Source of the DNA: Moheibacter sediminis
GTDB taxonomy: Bacteria; Bacteroidota; Bacteroidia; Flavobacteriales; Weeksellaceae
Assembly (NCBI RefSeq): GCF_900176425.1
Contig: NZ_FWXS01000007.1
Coordinates: forward strand, 150,825 to 214,824
Direction of reading: 5' to 3'
DNA: 64,000 nucleotides
How positions within the stretch are numbered: position 1 is the first letter of the stretch; every line of letters starts with the position of its first letter. The translations under genes were made by a program, and so were the position numbers. Positions 23,748-32,594 of this stretch are shown here, one piece after another. The notes under the pieces were generated by a model. The model was not told the DNA's origin and did not search any database. It saw nothing but the letters and a program-made list of their open reading frames with translations.

Positions 23748-25286
23748 ATGAATATTAAAAAATACTTGTTGATTTTTACAATTCTACTTTGTACAATATC
23801 ATTCTCCCAAGAAATCCCTGAGAAAAAAGTAGATGATTTAGTCAATCAAACCCTAAAAGCCTTCAACGTTCCCGGCATCGCAGTCGGCATCATTCACGAC
23901 GGGAAAATAATCCTCGCAAAAGGATATGGAATCGCTGACATTACCACTGGCGCAAAAGTAAATTCCTCCACCAATTTCGGTATTGCATCCAACTCCAAAG
24001 CATTTACCACTGCCGCCATCGCCATTTTGGTAGATGAAGGAAAAATGAAATGGGACGACAAAGTCATCCAATTCATCCCAGAGTTCAAAATGTACAACGA
24101 TTATGTAACGCAGGAATTCACCATTCGTGATTTGGTAACCCACCGCAGCGGATTAGGTTTAGGAGCAGGCGATTTGATGGTTTGGCCCGATGGGCACAAT
24201 TTCACCCCCACAGATATTATTAAAAACATCCAATATTTGAAACCCGTTTCAGACTTCCGTTCCAAATATGATTACGACAATTTATTATATATCATCGCAG
24301 GCGTTGTCATAGAAAGAATTTCCGGCAAAACCTGGACGAAATTCATCCAAGAAAGAATTCTTAATCCATTACAGATGGACCGAACCGCTCCTAACTGGGA
24401 TTTGCTCAAAGATAAATCCAACGCCATCGCGCCACACGTTCCCATAGATGGGGAATTAAAAGTAATCGATCGCTATACCAACCCCATTTTCGATGCCGCC
24501 GCAGGGATTTATTCTAATATTGATGATTTGTCGAAATGGGTTTTATTAAATTTAAACAAAGGAAAACATAACGACCATCAAATCATTTCAGAAGCCCAAA
24601 TCCGAGAAATGACCAAACCCCAAACCTTGATGCCTATCGCTACAAAACCACCTTATAACTCACTATTCCGAGCGTACGGGTTAGGTTTTCAATTGCAGGA
24701 TGTCGCAGGGAAACTGGAAGTTTCACACACCGGTGGACTCGAAGGAATTGTAACCCAAATTGTAATGTATCCACAATTGAATTTAGGAGTTATAGTATTA
24801 ACGAACCAACAAGAAGGTGCAGCCTTCATGGCAGTTTCCAATACAATTAAAGATCATTATTTAGGTTTGCCCGAAAAAGATTGGGTAAAAGAATATGACG
24901 AATTGATTTCAAAAAGAGGGGAAGAAGCCGATAAAATCACCGACGAAGTTTGGCAAACTGTTGAGAAAAATAAAAAATCAAAATCACCAGATGCCAAAAA
25001 TATCATCGGAACTTACAAAGACAACTGGTTCGGTGAAATTACGATTTCAGAAAACAAAGGAAAATTACGTTTCGTTTCCAAACGTTCACCGCAACTTTCA
25101 GGCGATATGTTTTATTACAAAGACAATACTTATGCTGTGAAATGGGACAATGCATATTTGCATGCTGACGCTTTTGTTTTTGTTCAAATGAAAGATGGTA
25201 AAGTCTCAGGATTGAAAATGGAAACGATTTCTCCGCTGACCGATTTCAGTTATGATTTTCAGGATTTGGATTTTAGTAAAAATTAA
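23748..25286 (+). CDS. Serine hydrolase (class C beta-lactamase fold) with C-terminal DUF3471-type domain
   Basis: A 512-residue secreted protein (signal peptide ending SFSQ). The N-terminal 370 residues have the beta-lactamase/D,D-peptidase fold: SxxK as ASNSKAFT (near 82), YxN as YDN (DYDNLLYIIAG) and the KTG-equivalent HTG in VSHTGGLEG. Residues about 380-505 form a small beta domain like DUF3471 (NIIGTYKDNWFGEITI). The family covers esterases, D-amino acid peptidases and envelope enzymes, not usually true antibiotic resistance. It is followed 6 bp later by a class A beta-lactamase, so the two are probably one operon. Confidence 0.88.
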   Translation: MNIKKYLLIFTILLCTISFSQEIPEKKVDDLVNQTLKAFNVPGIAVGIIHDGKIILAKGYGIADITTGAKVNSSTNFGIASNSKAFTTAAIAILVDEGKMKWDDKVIQFIPEFKMYNDYVTQEFTIRDLVTHRSGLGLGAGDLMVWPDGHNFTPTDIIKNIQYLKPVSDFRSKYDYDNLLYIIAGVVIERISGKTWTKFIQERILNPLQMDRTAPNWDLLKDKSNAIAPHVPIDGELKVIDRYTNPIFDAAAGIYSNIDDLSKWVLLNLNKGKHNDHQIISEAQIREMTKPQTLMPIATKPPYNSLFRAYGLGFQLQDVAGKLEVSHTGGLEGIVTQIVMYPQLNLGVIVLTNQQEGAAFMAVSNTIKDHYLGLPEKDWVKEYDELISKRGEEADKITDEVWQTVEKNKKSKSPDAKNIIGTYKDNWFGEITISENKGKLRFVSKRSPQLSGDMFYYKDNTYAVKWDNAYLHADAFVFVQMKDGKVSGLKMETISPLTDFSYDFQDLDFSKN

Positions 25287-25292
25287 CTTCAA

Positions 25293-26183
25293 ATGAGATC
25301 AATATTCCTGTTCGTTTTTATTTTATCAATCAGTTTAAGTTCCAATGCACAAACCATTGATAATTTAAGAAATGAGATAAATCAACTCATTTCATCCAAG
25401 AATTTAACTGCCGGAATTTCCATCAAAGGAATTGAAGTCAAAGATACATTGAGTGTCAATGGAAATTTATCGATGCCGATGATGAGTGTTTTTAAATTTC
25501 ACATTGCGCTTGCTGTTTTGAACGAAGTCGATAAAGGAAAATTAAAACTCAATCAGAAAATTTTCGTCAAAAAAGAAGAATTACTTTCTGATACTTGGAG
25601 TCCGATTCGCGAGGAATTTCCCCAAGGAAATATGGAATTGACATTAGACCAATTGTTGCGTTACACCGTTTCGCATAGCGATAACAACGGTTGCGATATC
25701 CTTTTGAGGTTAATAGGAGGAACTGAAACCGTCCAAAAATTCATCAATTTACAAGGAATTAAAGATTTCACAATCAAAGTCAATGAGGAGGAAATGTCCA
25801 ATTGGGATAATTTATATTTGAACACTACATCTCCTTTAGCCAGTACTGAATTATTAGAGAAATTTTATAAAGGAGAAATTCTGAAAAAGAAAACAACAAA
25901 ATACTTGTACCAAATCATGGTCGAAACTTCTCGCGGGCTGACTTGGATGAAAGCCGGATTGCCTGAAGGTACGGAACTCGCGCACCGAACCGGAATTTCC
26001 AATACAAACAAAGCGGGATTGCGCGTGGCAATGAATAATATTGGAATTGTGAAATTACCCAACGGAAAACATTACATCTTGTCGATTTATCTGACTGAAA
26101 TTATGGAAGAAAGAGAAGTTACTGAAAAAATATTGGCAGATATAGCAAAAGCAACTTATAATTATTTTACTACTCAAAAATAA
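25293..26183 (+). CDS. Class A beta-lactamase, subclass A2-like
   Basis: A 296-residue periplasmic enzyme with a signal peptide ending SNAQ. It has Ser65-Val-Phe-Lys68 (MMSVFKFHIA, the nucleophile motif; SVFKFHIA is the form seen in the PER/CME/CIA group of Bacteroidota enzymes), Ser129-Asp130-Asn131 (SHSDNNGCD), the omega loop NEEEMSNWDN with Glu165-167 and LNTTSP, and His-Arg-Thr-Gly (231-234) in place of the usual KTG. So Lys234 (Ambler) is Arg. The subclass hydrolyses penicillins and often cephalosporins; the actual spectrum cannot be read from sequence. It is probably chromosomal and co-transcribed with the upstream serine hydrolase. Confidence 0.88.
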   Translation: MRSIFLFVFILSISLSSNAQTIDNLRNEINQLISSKNLTAGISIKGIEVKDTLSVNGNLSMPMMSVFKFHIALAVLNEVDKGKLKLNQKIFVKKEELLSDTWSPIREEFPQGNMELTLDQLLRYTVSHSDNNGCDILLRLIGGTETVQKFINLQGIKDFTIKVNEEEMSNWDNLYLNTTSPLASTELLEKFYKGEILKKKTTKYLYQIMVETSRGLTWMKAGLPEGTELAHRTGISNTNKAGLRVAMNNIGIVKLPNGKHYILSIYLTEIMEEREVTEKILADIAKATYNYFTTQK

Positions 26184-26184
26184 A

Positions 26185-26216
26185 TTGTTAAACTATTCAT
26201 TTGTGAAATATATTTG
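26185..26216 (+). promoter_or_regulatory. Promoter of the metallo-beta-lactamase-fold gene
   Basis: TTG (26185-26187), a 21-nt spacer and TATATTTG (26209-26216) fit the Bacteroidota consensus. Leader of about 75 nt to the TTG start at 26295. Confidence 0.55.
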
Positions 26217-26294
26217 TTCCTGATTTGGAATGAATCGTCAGTTCGAGTGCGATGTGTATCGAAAACTTATGCGATTTAATTAAACAGAAATAAA

Positions 26295-27425
26295 TTGAAA
26301 AAAATAACCAAAATCCTCAAACGAATGTTCATCACAATCATCGTCCTTGTCCTCGCAATTGTTGCAGGAGTGTATTTCTACATGCAACAGCCGCAATTCG
26401 GAAAAGCACCATCCGGCGAACGTCTGGAAAGAATTAAAAAATCAAAAAACTATAAAGATGGTGCTTTCCAAAATCTGAATCTGACACCTTCTTTGGCGGA
26501 AGGTTATACAATGAGCGGTGTTCTTTGGGATTTTTTGTTTACCAAATATCCGAATACTTCGCCTTTGGACTCGATCCCTTCGGTAAAAGTGGATTGGAAT
26601 AATTTAAAACCGGAAGATAATATTTTGATTTGGTTTGGTCATTCGTCTTATTTCATTCAATTAGAAGGGAAAAAATATTTGATAGATCCTGTTTTCAGTG
26701 GAAATGCTTCGCCAATTTCCGGAACCACCAAAGCTTTTCCGGGAAGTGATATCTGCCTGACGGATGATATTCCTGAAATTGATTATTTGTTGATTACACA
26801 CGACCATTACGACCATTTGGATTATTCAACGGTTAAAGCAATTATTCCAAAAGTGAAGAAAGTAGTAACGGGTTTGGGCGTGGGTTCGCATTTGGAATAT
26901 TGGGGTTACAAACCGGAAATTATAACTGAATTGGATTGGAATGAATCTGTGAATTTGTATGATTCAACTACGATTTATACCGTCCCGGCACGTCATTTTT
27001 CAGGACGAACACTCAAAAGAAACAATACACTTTGGCTTTCATTCATTTTAGAAACGAGAAATATCAAATTGTTTTTGGGAGGCGATTCCGGTTATGATAC
27101 GCATTTCAAAGAAATCGGTGAGAAACATGGTCCTTTTGATTTGGTGCTTTTGGAAGATGGGCAATACGATGTAAAGTGGAAATATATTCATTTGTTACCG
27201 GAAGAGGTTGTGAAAGCCGCAAAAGACTTGAACGCAAAACGTTTGATGCCGGTGCACAATTCCAAATTCAAATTAGGAAATCACCCATGGAACGAACCGA
27301 TGGTGAGAGTCACCGCAGAAGCCCAAAAGAAAAATATGCCTTTGCTTACGCCGATGATCGGTGAACCGATTCATTTGAATGATTCTATTTACAGCTACAA
27401 AGAATGGTGGGGCGGATTGAAATAA
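26295..27425 (+). CDS. Membrane-anchored metallo-beta-lactamase-fold hydrolase (NAPE-PLD/UlaG-like)
   Basis: A 376-residue protein with an N-terminal signal anchor (about 12-30) and the zinc motif His169-x-His171-x-Asp173-His174 (LITHDHYDHLDYS). Further ligands are in PARHFSGR, LGGDSGYD and MPVHNSKF. The layout, with IWFGHSSYFIQLEGKKYLID early on and PFDLVLLEDGQY late, matches the NAPE-PLD/UlaG branch (phospholipase D or lactonase-like), not antibiotic-resistance enzymes. The start is TTG 26295, giving a Lys-rich n-region; ATG 26325 is an alternative. Substrate unknown, possibly a membrane lipid. Confidence 0.85.
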   Translation: MKKITKILKRMFITIIVLVLAIVAGVYFYMQQPQFGKAPSGERLERIKKSKNYKDGAFQNLNLTPSLAEGYTMSGVLWDFLFTKYPNTSPLDSIPSVKVDWNNLKPEDNILIWFGHSSYFIQLEGKKYLIDPVFSGNASPISGTTKAFPGSDICLTDDIPEIDYLLITHDHYDHLDYSTVKAIIPKVKKVVTGLGVGSHLEYWGYKPEIITELDWNESVNLYDSTTIYTVPARHFSGRTLKRNNTLWLSFILETRNIKLFLGGDSGYDTHFKEIGEKHGPFDLVLLEDGQYDVKWKYIHLLPEEVVKAAKDLNAKRLMPVHNSKFKLGNHPWNEPMVRVTAEAQKKNMPLLTPMIGEPIHLNDSIYSYKEWWGGLK

Positions 27426-27552
27426 TTTCTTTCTCAAGCGAAATTTGAGCTTCGTTACAACTCATCCCTAAATTTCTGCAATTCATCCAAAACTTTTTTG
27501 ATACATTTAATGCATAGACGAATTTTGTTCTATAATCTAAAAACAAGTTACT

Positions 27553-28197
27553 ATGCAAAATTTAATCTTTATTATCACAGTTGTTTTGGCAGGGATTTTA
27601 ATTCCATCCAACGCACAATCCAAGTACGAAACCGAAATGGGAAAAGCTTTGACCAAATTCGGCGAATCTGAAACCAAAGACGACATGGAAAAAGCGGCAC
27701 AGCATTTCGATAGAATTTCAAAAGTTGAAACTGAAAAATGGCTGCCTTTGTATTATTCCATGTTTATCAGAACTTTAAATGCTTTCTCTTTGGATAAAGA
27801 TAAAGCGCTGAAACAAGTTGACGAATTGGAAAGTTTGTATGCTAATTTGGAAAACATGAAAAACATTGACAAATCTGAAGTCTTGACTTTGAGAGGTTTA
27901 TTTCGCACGGTAAAAGTGGCTAAAGACCCGATGACTTATGGAATGTCTCTTTCAGGAGCGATTATCAAAGACTATGACGATGCTTTGAAATTAAATCCAA
28001 ACAATCCGCGTGCAATGTATCTTTTGGCGCAGTACAATATGGGCGGCGCAGAATTTTGGGGAAAAGATCCAAAGGATTATTGTCCGCAAATCGAAAAAGC
28101 AAAAACACTTTTTTCATCTGAGAAGAAAGAAAATTTCGAACCTAAATGGGGAGAAGAACAAGTAGATGAAATCCTGAATTCAACTTGTAAAAAATAA
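27553..28197 (+). CDS. Secreted TPR-like protein at the head of the LytTR/2TM locus
   Basis: A 214-residue protein with a signal peptide ending SNAQ. The mature part is helical, with KDYDDALKLNPNNPRAMYLL AQ as a recognisable TPR unit near the C-terminus and a conserved-looking GGAEFWGKDP segment. It lies 21 bp upstream of the histidine kinase, so it is probably co-transcribed and may report on the envelope to the kinase. That link is inferred from position only. Confidence 0.7.
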   Translation: MQNLIFIITVVLAGILIPSNAQSKYETEMGKALTKFGESETKDDMEKAAQHFDRISKVETEKWLPLYYSMFIRTLNAFSLDKDKALKQVDELESLYANLENMKNIDKSEVLTLRGLFRTVKVAKDPMTYGMSLSGAIIKDYDDALKLNPNNPRAMYLLAQYNMGGAEFWGKDPKDYCPQIEKAKTLFSSEKKENFEPKWGEEQVDEILNSTCKK

Positions 28198-28218
28198 CAA
28201 TCATTCATTTGAACTGAA

Positions 28219-29586
28219 ATGAAAAAGATACTCATACATCTAAGGTATTCTACTTTTTTGGTTTTGATAATCAACACATTGTTTTTAGTTATTTATATAA
28301 TTAATACAAGTGAAATTCCGACGTGGAATGATGTTTTTAGTAACTTGGGGTGGACTGCGTTTTTCACTTATGGATTGTATCTGGCAAATGCTCCGGTTTC
28401 ATTGTTGGTTCGTGAGAAATTTGAAGGCAATGATTGGAAAGTATTCTTGAAGCGTTTATTGGCAGGTGTTTTCTTCAGCATCATCACAACGATTATCGCC
28501 GGAAGTATTTTGTACATCATCATGCTTTTTATCAATGGAAACAACTGGAACGAAATACAAGACTGGCTTTTGTCTGTGAAGTCTGTAGAGTCTTTTCAGC
28601 AATTGATTTGGATTGCTGCGACGATTTCCGTTACGTTTCACGCTTTTTCTTTCATTCAGCAGTTTCAGGCAAATAAACTGAAAGAGCAGACGCAGAAAAT
28701 TGTCCAGATTTCGACTGAACATGAATCTTTGAAATCACAGATAGGCCCGCATTTTTTGTTCAATAGTTTAAATGTTTTGAACGGATTGATTTCTGAAAAT
28801 CAGGACAAAGCACAGGAATTTGTAAGTGAGCTTTCGTCGGTTTACCGTTATGTTTTGGAGCAAAATGACAAATCACTGGTTTCGCTTCGAGAAGAAATTG
28901 ATTTTAGCCGGACTTATATGAATCTAGTGCAGAAAAGATTTGAGGATGGATTGGAATTCGAAGTGGTGGAAGATTTTAATCCGAACTTTCAGATTGTGCC
29001 CCTTTCTCTCCAGATTTTATTGGAAAACTGCATCAAACACAACCGGATTTCTTCAGATGAAATATTGAAAGTAAAAGTTTATATAGAATATGATTATTTA
29101 TTGATTAAAAATAATTTACAAATTAAAAATCAATTATATAGAAGTACTGGTAAAGGCTTGAAGAACATCATTGAACGTTACAAAACCTTTACACGTAAAA
29201 AAGTAGAAATTCAGCAAACAGATGATGAATTCATCGTTAAATTACCATTGTTAAACGAAAAAATTACAACTATGGAAATCATTCAAAATTATACAGAAGA
29301 AGAAATTAAAGCCGCTAAAAAGCGCGTGGAAGAGTTGCAGGGGTTCTATTGGAATCTTGCGAGTTATGTGATTATCAACTCATTTCTGCATTTTCTCGAC
29401 CTGAAAGATGGTTCCTACGACTGGGCTTATTGGCCATTGATGGGGTGGGGAATTGGTATTGCGTTTCATGCGATTGAAGTATTTGGAATGTTCAATTCTT
29501 CATCATGGAAAGACCGTCAGGTTCAGAAAGAATTGGAGCGGAGAAAGAATGAGAGAGATAGATTTTTTGACAATGTAAATAATTGA
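28219..29586 (+). CDS. LytS/YehU-type histidine kinase fused to a C-terminal 2TM domain
   Basis: A 455-residue membrane kinase. Four hydrophobic segments lie within residues 10-145. The His_kinase domain follows, with the phospho-acceptor His178 in QIGPHFLFNSLN, the N-box LLENCIKHN (268-275) and the G-box GKGLKNI (311-317). The kinase normally ends near KLPLLNEK (341-348). Here the frame runs on without a stop into TTMEIIQNY, and residues 352-455 form a full 2TM domain (GFYWNLASYVIINSF and WGIGIAFHAIEVFGMF) of the kind usually encoded by a separate gene. It phosphorylates the LytTR regulator at 30216. Stimulus unknown. Confidence 0.88.
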   Translation: MKKILIHLRYSTFLVLIINTLFLVIYIINTSEIPTWNDVFSNLGWTAFFTYGLYLANAPVSLLVREKFEGNDWKVFLKRLLAGVFFSIITTIIAGSILYIIMLFINGNNWNEIQDWLLSVKSVESFQQLIWIAATISVTFHAFSFIQQFQANKLKEQTQKIVQISTEHESLKSQIGPHFLFNSLNVLNGLISENQDKAQEFVSELSSVYRYVLEQNDKSLVSLREEIDFSRTYMNLVQKRFEDGLEFEVVEDFNPNFQIVPLSLQILLENCIKHNRISSDEILKVKVYIEYDYLLIKNNLQIKNQLYRSTGKGLKNIIERYKTFTRKKVEIQQTDDEFIVKLPLLNEKITTMEIIQNYTEEEIKAAKKRVEELQGFYWNLASYVIINSFLHFLDLKDGSYDWAYWPLMGWGIGIAFHAIEVFGMFNSSSWKDRQVQKELERRKNERDRFFDNVNN

Positions 29587-29590
29587 TATT

Positions 29591-29893
29591 ATGAAATCAA
29601 ATGAAGATTACTTAAAGCAATACTCTGAATTGGAAGAATCTATCAGAGGCAGGCATAATTTTTACTTAATTCTCTTTGTATATGTAGTGATGACAGGGTA
29701 TTTGCATTATATCGATTTGAAAGACGGTAGTTATGACTGGGCATATTATTCATGGATTTTGATGACGTTCAGTATGATTTGGATGGCCGTTATTGCATTT
29801 TCTTTTCCATTAAAAAGCAAAATGATTTTCAGAGAAATGAAAAAGAGAGAATTAAATTCAACTTCAAAACAACAAAATCATGGAAAACAATAA
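29591..29893 (+). CDS. 2TM domain protein
   Basis: A 100-residue protein of two membrane helices (NFYLILFVYVVMTGYLHYID and about 52-72) joined by the LKDGSYDWAYY loop, which is nearly identical to LKDGSYDWAYWP in the fused kinase, so the two arose by duplication. The following gene starts 14 bp before this stop, which suggests translational coupling. 2TM proteins are regular partners of LytTR two-component systems in Flavobacteriia; their job is unknown. Confidence 0.8.
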   Translation: MKSNEDYLKQYSELEESIRGRHNFYLILFVYVVMTGYLHYIDLKDGSYDWAYYSWILMTFSMIWMAVIAFSFPLKSKMIFREMKKRELNSTSKQQNHGKQ

Positions 29894-30170
29894 AAATTAT
29901 TCAACTGAAGAATATTTAGCGGCAAAGAAAGCCGTAGAAGAACGATTAGGATTTTATGTACACTTGGCAGCATATATTTTAGTAAATGGCTACTTCGTCT
30001 TCTTAAGCGTTAGAAGCGGCGGATATTTCTGGGCGATATGGCCGATGGTAGGTTGGGGGATCGGATTAGCCTTTCATGGGATTGGTGTTTTTGGCTTTTT
30101 TAATAACAATTCATGGAAAGACAAGCAAATCCATAAAGAACTTGAAAAACGAAGAAAATTTAATCTTTAA
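29880..30170 (+). CDS. 2TM domain protein
   Basis: A 96-residue protein with the layout charged helix (YSTEEYLAAKKAVEERLG), first membrane helix (FYVHLAAYILVNGYFVF), SGGYFWAIWP loop, second helix (GWGIGLAFHGIGVFGFF), then NNNSWKDKQIHKELEKRR. It is the closest relative in the window of the C-terminal domain of the kinase (WGIGIAFHAIEVFGMF, SSSWKDRQVQKELERR). Start overlaps the previous gene by 14 bp. Likely to modulate the kinase or form a complex with it. Confidence 0.85.
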   Translation: MENNKNYSTEEYLAAKKAVEERLGFYVHLAAYILVNGYFVFLSVRSGGYFWAIWPMVGWGIGLAFHGIGVFGFFNNNSWKDKQIHKELEKRRKFNL

Positions 30171-30215
30171 CTTCGAAGTTTGAAACTCAAAATCCAATTT
30201 TGCAAAACGACAAAA

Positions 30216-30959
30216 ATGAAATCCATTATCATAGAAGACGAAAAACCGGCAGCGCGATACTTGCTTCGTATGCTTCAAAATCAGGGAATCGAACCGATTG
30301 TCATGTTGCACAGTGTCAAAGAAGCAGTGCAGTGGTTTAAGGAAAATCCGGAGCCTGATTTGATTTTTCTTGATATTCAATTGGGTGACGGGATCAGCTT
30401 TGAAATCTTTGAGCAGGTTCAGCCAAAAAGTTCGATTATCTTTACAACTGCTTATGATGAATATGCATTAAAGGCATTTAAATTCAATTCGATAGATTAT
30501 TTACTTAAGCCAATTAATGAAATAGATTTAAAACGTGCAATTGCAAAATTCAATGAAAAAAGTACGCCGGTCTTATGGGATGCTTTTCAGTTGAAATCAT
30601 TATTAGTTAATAATTTTGAGAACAAATACCGCGAACGTTTTCTGGTAAAAATCGGGAGTAATCTCAAAACCATCGATACGGAAAACATCAGTTGTTTTTA
30701 TTCTAAAAATAAAGGAACTTACCTCTGTCATGAAAACCGGGAATACCCGATTGAGCAAACTTTGAACGATTTAGAATCTCAATTAAATCCTAATGATTTC
30801 TTCCGCATCAGCCGAAATGCAATCGTCAATCTTCGTTTCATTGAAAATATAGCGACACATTCCGGAAGCCGTTACAATTTATTCGTCAAAAACGTGGAGG
30901 AAGAATTAATCGTTTCGCGCGAACGCGTCAATGATTTCAAGACATGGCTCGAGAAATAA
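30216..30959 (+). CDS. LytTR family response regulator
   Basis: A 247-residue regulator. The receiver domain has the acidic pocket EDE (7-9), phospho-acceptor Asp53 (LIFLDIQLGDG), Thr78 (FTTAYDEYAL) and Lys98 (DYLLKPINEID). Residues about 140-247 are the LytTR DNA-binding domain (FLVKIGSNLKTIDTENISCF, then NDFFRISRNAIVNLRFI). The start is ATG 30216; a TTG at 30180 is in frame but lies in the leader. It is the cognate partner of the kinase at 28219. Its stop codon directly abuts the stop of the convergent SDR gene. Confidence 0.9.
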   Translation: MKSIIIEDEKPAARYLLRMLQNQGIEPIVMLHSVKEAVQWFKENPEPDLIFLDIQLGDGISFEIFEQVQPKSSIIFTTAYDEYALKAFKFNSIDYLLKPINEIDLKRAIAKFNEKSTPVLWDAFQLKSLLVNNFENKYRERFLVKIGSNLKTIDTENISCFYSKNKGTYLCHENREYPIEQTLNDLESQLNPNDFFRISRNAIVNLRFIENIATHSGSRYNLFVKNVEEELIVSRERVNDFKTWLEK

Positions 30960-31952
30960 CTATTTCCTGCATTTTCTTGCCATGTTTACAATTGTAAATC
31001 CTGCGACAAACGCAGCGCCAATCAGCATTAGCTTCTTCGTTTTCTCAGATGGGACCGGCAATGAAGTCTCACCGTAAATCTGCATCGGACCTTGTGATGG
31101 ACGTAAAACATTTCCGTCTGTGTCGGTTTCAGTATTTTTCTTCATCATCAATCTCATTCCAGCTGCCGCAGTTGCGCCGATGAATCCCGGAAACAATCTG
31201 TAAATTTTAATCAATGGCCAGGAACTCAGATTTGGATAAACATTTTTCTTAGGTTTTTTAGCCGTTCTCACCATCGCGTCTGCCATCACTTTCGGGTCTG
31301 CTGCCAAAGGAGAAATCTTGAAATCCAACCCTGAATATTTAGACGAATGCATATTTCCGGTTGACCTCTGCAACCCAGGATAAAGCGCCGAAATATGGAT
31401 GTTGGGATAATTCGAAACTTCTGCTCTCAATCCTTCAATCATCCCGCGAATCCCAAATTTCGTGGCTGAATAAGCGGAACTATATGGCGCAGGAATGTAG
31501 CCTCCAATGGAAACGTTATTAAGCAAGGCACCTTCCTTTTGTTTTTTGAAAATTGGCAAAACAGAGTGCGCACAATTGATATAACCAATTAGGTTAGTTT
31601 TGATGACTTGTTCGGTGGTATCGATTGGGATTTCTTCAAATTTCCCACTTGCCATCACACCCGCATTATTTACCCAGATATCAATTCGTCCCGTCAATTG
31701 CAAAGCCTCATTGGTGAGATTTTGAACTTGCGTCGCATCCGAAACATCGGTGGGAACGCTCAGGGCGATGGCACCTAATTTTCGGCAATCGCTTGCAGCT
31801 TCGTCCAAAGCTTCTTTTCCACGAGCTGCCAATACCACATTGCATCCTTCCAACGCAAAAGCTTCAGCCGTTGCTTTCCCAACTCCGCTCGACGCCCCTG
31901 TGATGACTACTGTTTTTCCTTTCAAACTATAAAATTCATCGTAATTTTCCAT
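30960..31952 (-). CDS. SDR family oxidoreductase with C-terminal membrane helix
   Basis: A 330-residue NAD(P)-dependent short-chain dehydrogenase. VVITGASSGVGKATAEAFA gives the TGxxxGxG cofactor loop (about 18-25), NNAG follows at about 96, Ser in LLNNVSIGG, and Tyr-x3-Lys as YSATKFG form the catalytic triad. PGLQRSTGNM follows the active site. Unlike classical 250-residue SDRs it has about 80 extra residues ending in a hydrophobic segment (LMLIGAAFVAGFTIVNMA) and a basic tail, so it may be membrane-tethered. The substrate is unknown. Confidence 0.85.
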   Translation of the reverse strand: MENYDEFYSLKGKTVVITGASSGVGKATAEAFALEGCNVVLAARGKEALDEAASDCRKLGAIALSVPTDVSDATQVQNLTNEALQLTGRIDIWVNNAGVMASGKFEEIPIDTTEQVIKTNLIGYINCAHSVLPIFKKQKEGALLNNVSIGGYIPAPYSSAYSATKFGIRGMIEGLRAEVSNYPNIHISALYPGLQRSTGNMHSSKYSGLDFKISPLAADPKVMADAMVRTAKKPKKNVYPNLSSWPLIKIYRLFPGFIGATAAAGMRLMMKKNTETDTDGNVLRPSQGPMQIYGETSLPVPSEKTKKLMLIGAAFVAGFTIVNMARKCRK

Positions 31953-32094
31953 AGCAAATGATTTTTTATTATTAGAATTTTTCCTTTTTCAGAAATCCAA
32001 AGAATATACCATCCTTGTATTTTTCTTATTTAAATCGAAATTTAATTTTCACAAAACGGAACCATTCTTGTTTAAAACATATTAAAATACAGTT

Positions 32095-32484
32095 ATGAAT
32101 CATTCAAAAATCAAGAAAATCGCAAAATATACTTTAGGAGGAATTCTGATTACAGCGGGCATAGGGCACCTCACTTTTGCACGCAAAGAGTTTCAGGCAC
32201 AAGTTCCCGATTGGACGCCTTTGAAAAAAGATGATACGGTTGTTTATTCGGGGTTGGTAGAAATAGCTTTGGGTACAAGTTTGATTATTTCAGAAAAACA
32301 CGCAGAAACCAAAGTTGGAAAAATCGCAGCAGGATTTTTTGCCGCTGTTTTTCCAGGAAACATTTCTCAATATCTCAACAGGAAAGATGCCTTTGGGTTA
32401 GATTCAGACAACAAAAGATTAGCACGTTTGTTCATGCAGCCTTTGTTGATGGCTTGGGCTATTAAAGCTACAGATAATAAATAG
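32095..32484 (+). CDS. DoxX-like membrane protein
   Basis: A 129-residue protein with about four hydrophobic helices. The segment GGILITAGIGHLTFARKEFQ followed by VPDWTP, and GLVEIALGTSLI, are typical of the DoxX-like family of small membrane proteins whose function is mostly unknown. It is divergent from the SDR gene with 142 bp between them. No -7 element is clear. Confidence 0.75.
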   Translation: MNHSKIKKIAKYTLGGILITAGIGHLTFARKEFQAQVPDWTPLKKDDTVVYSGLVEIALGTSLIISEKHAETKVGKIAAGFFAAVFPGNISQYLNRKDAFGLDSDNKRLARLFMQPLLMAWAIKATDNK

Positions 32485-32594
32485 TTATAGACCTTATTTA
32501 AACAACTACTTTCATTAAAAAAAAATCAATATTTGATTCAAAGAATACATTAATTTAAGTCAAAAAATAATGAAATAAGATTCCAAAAGTAACT

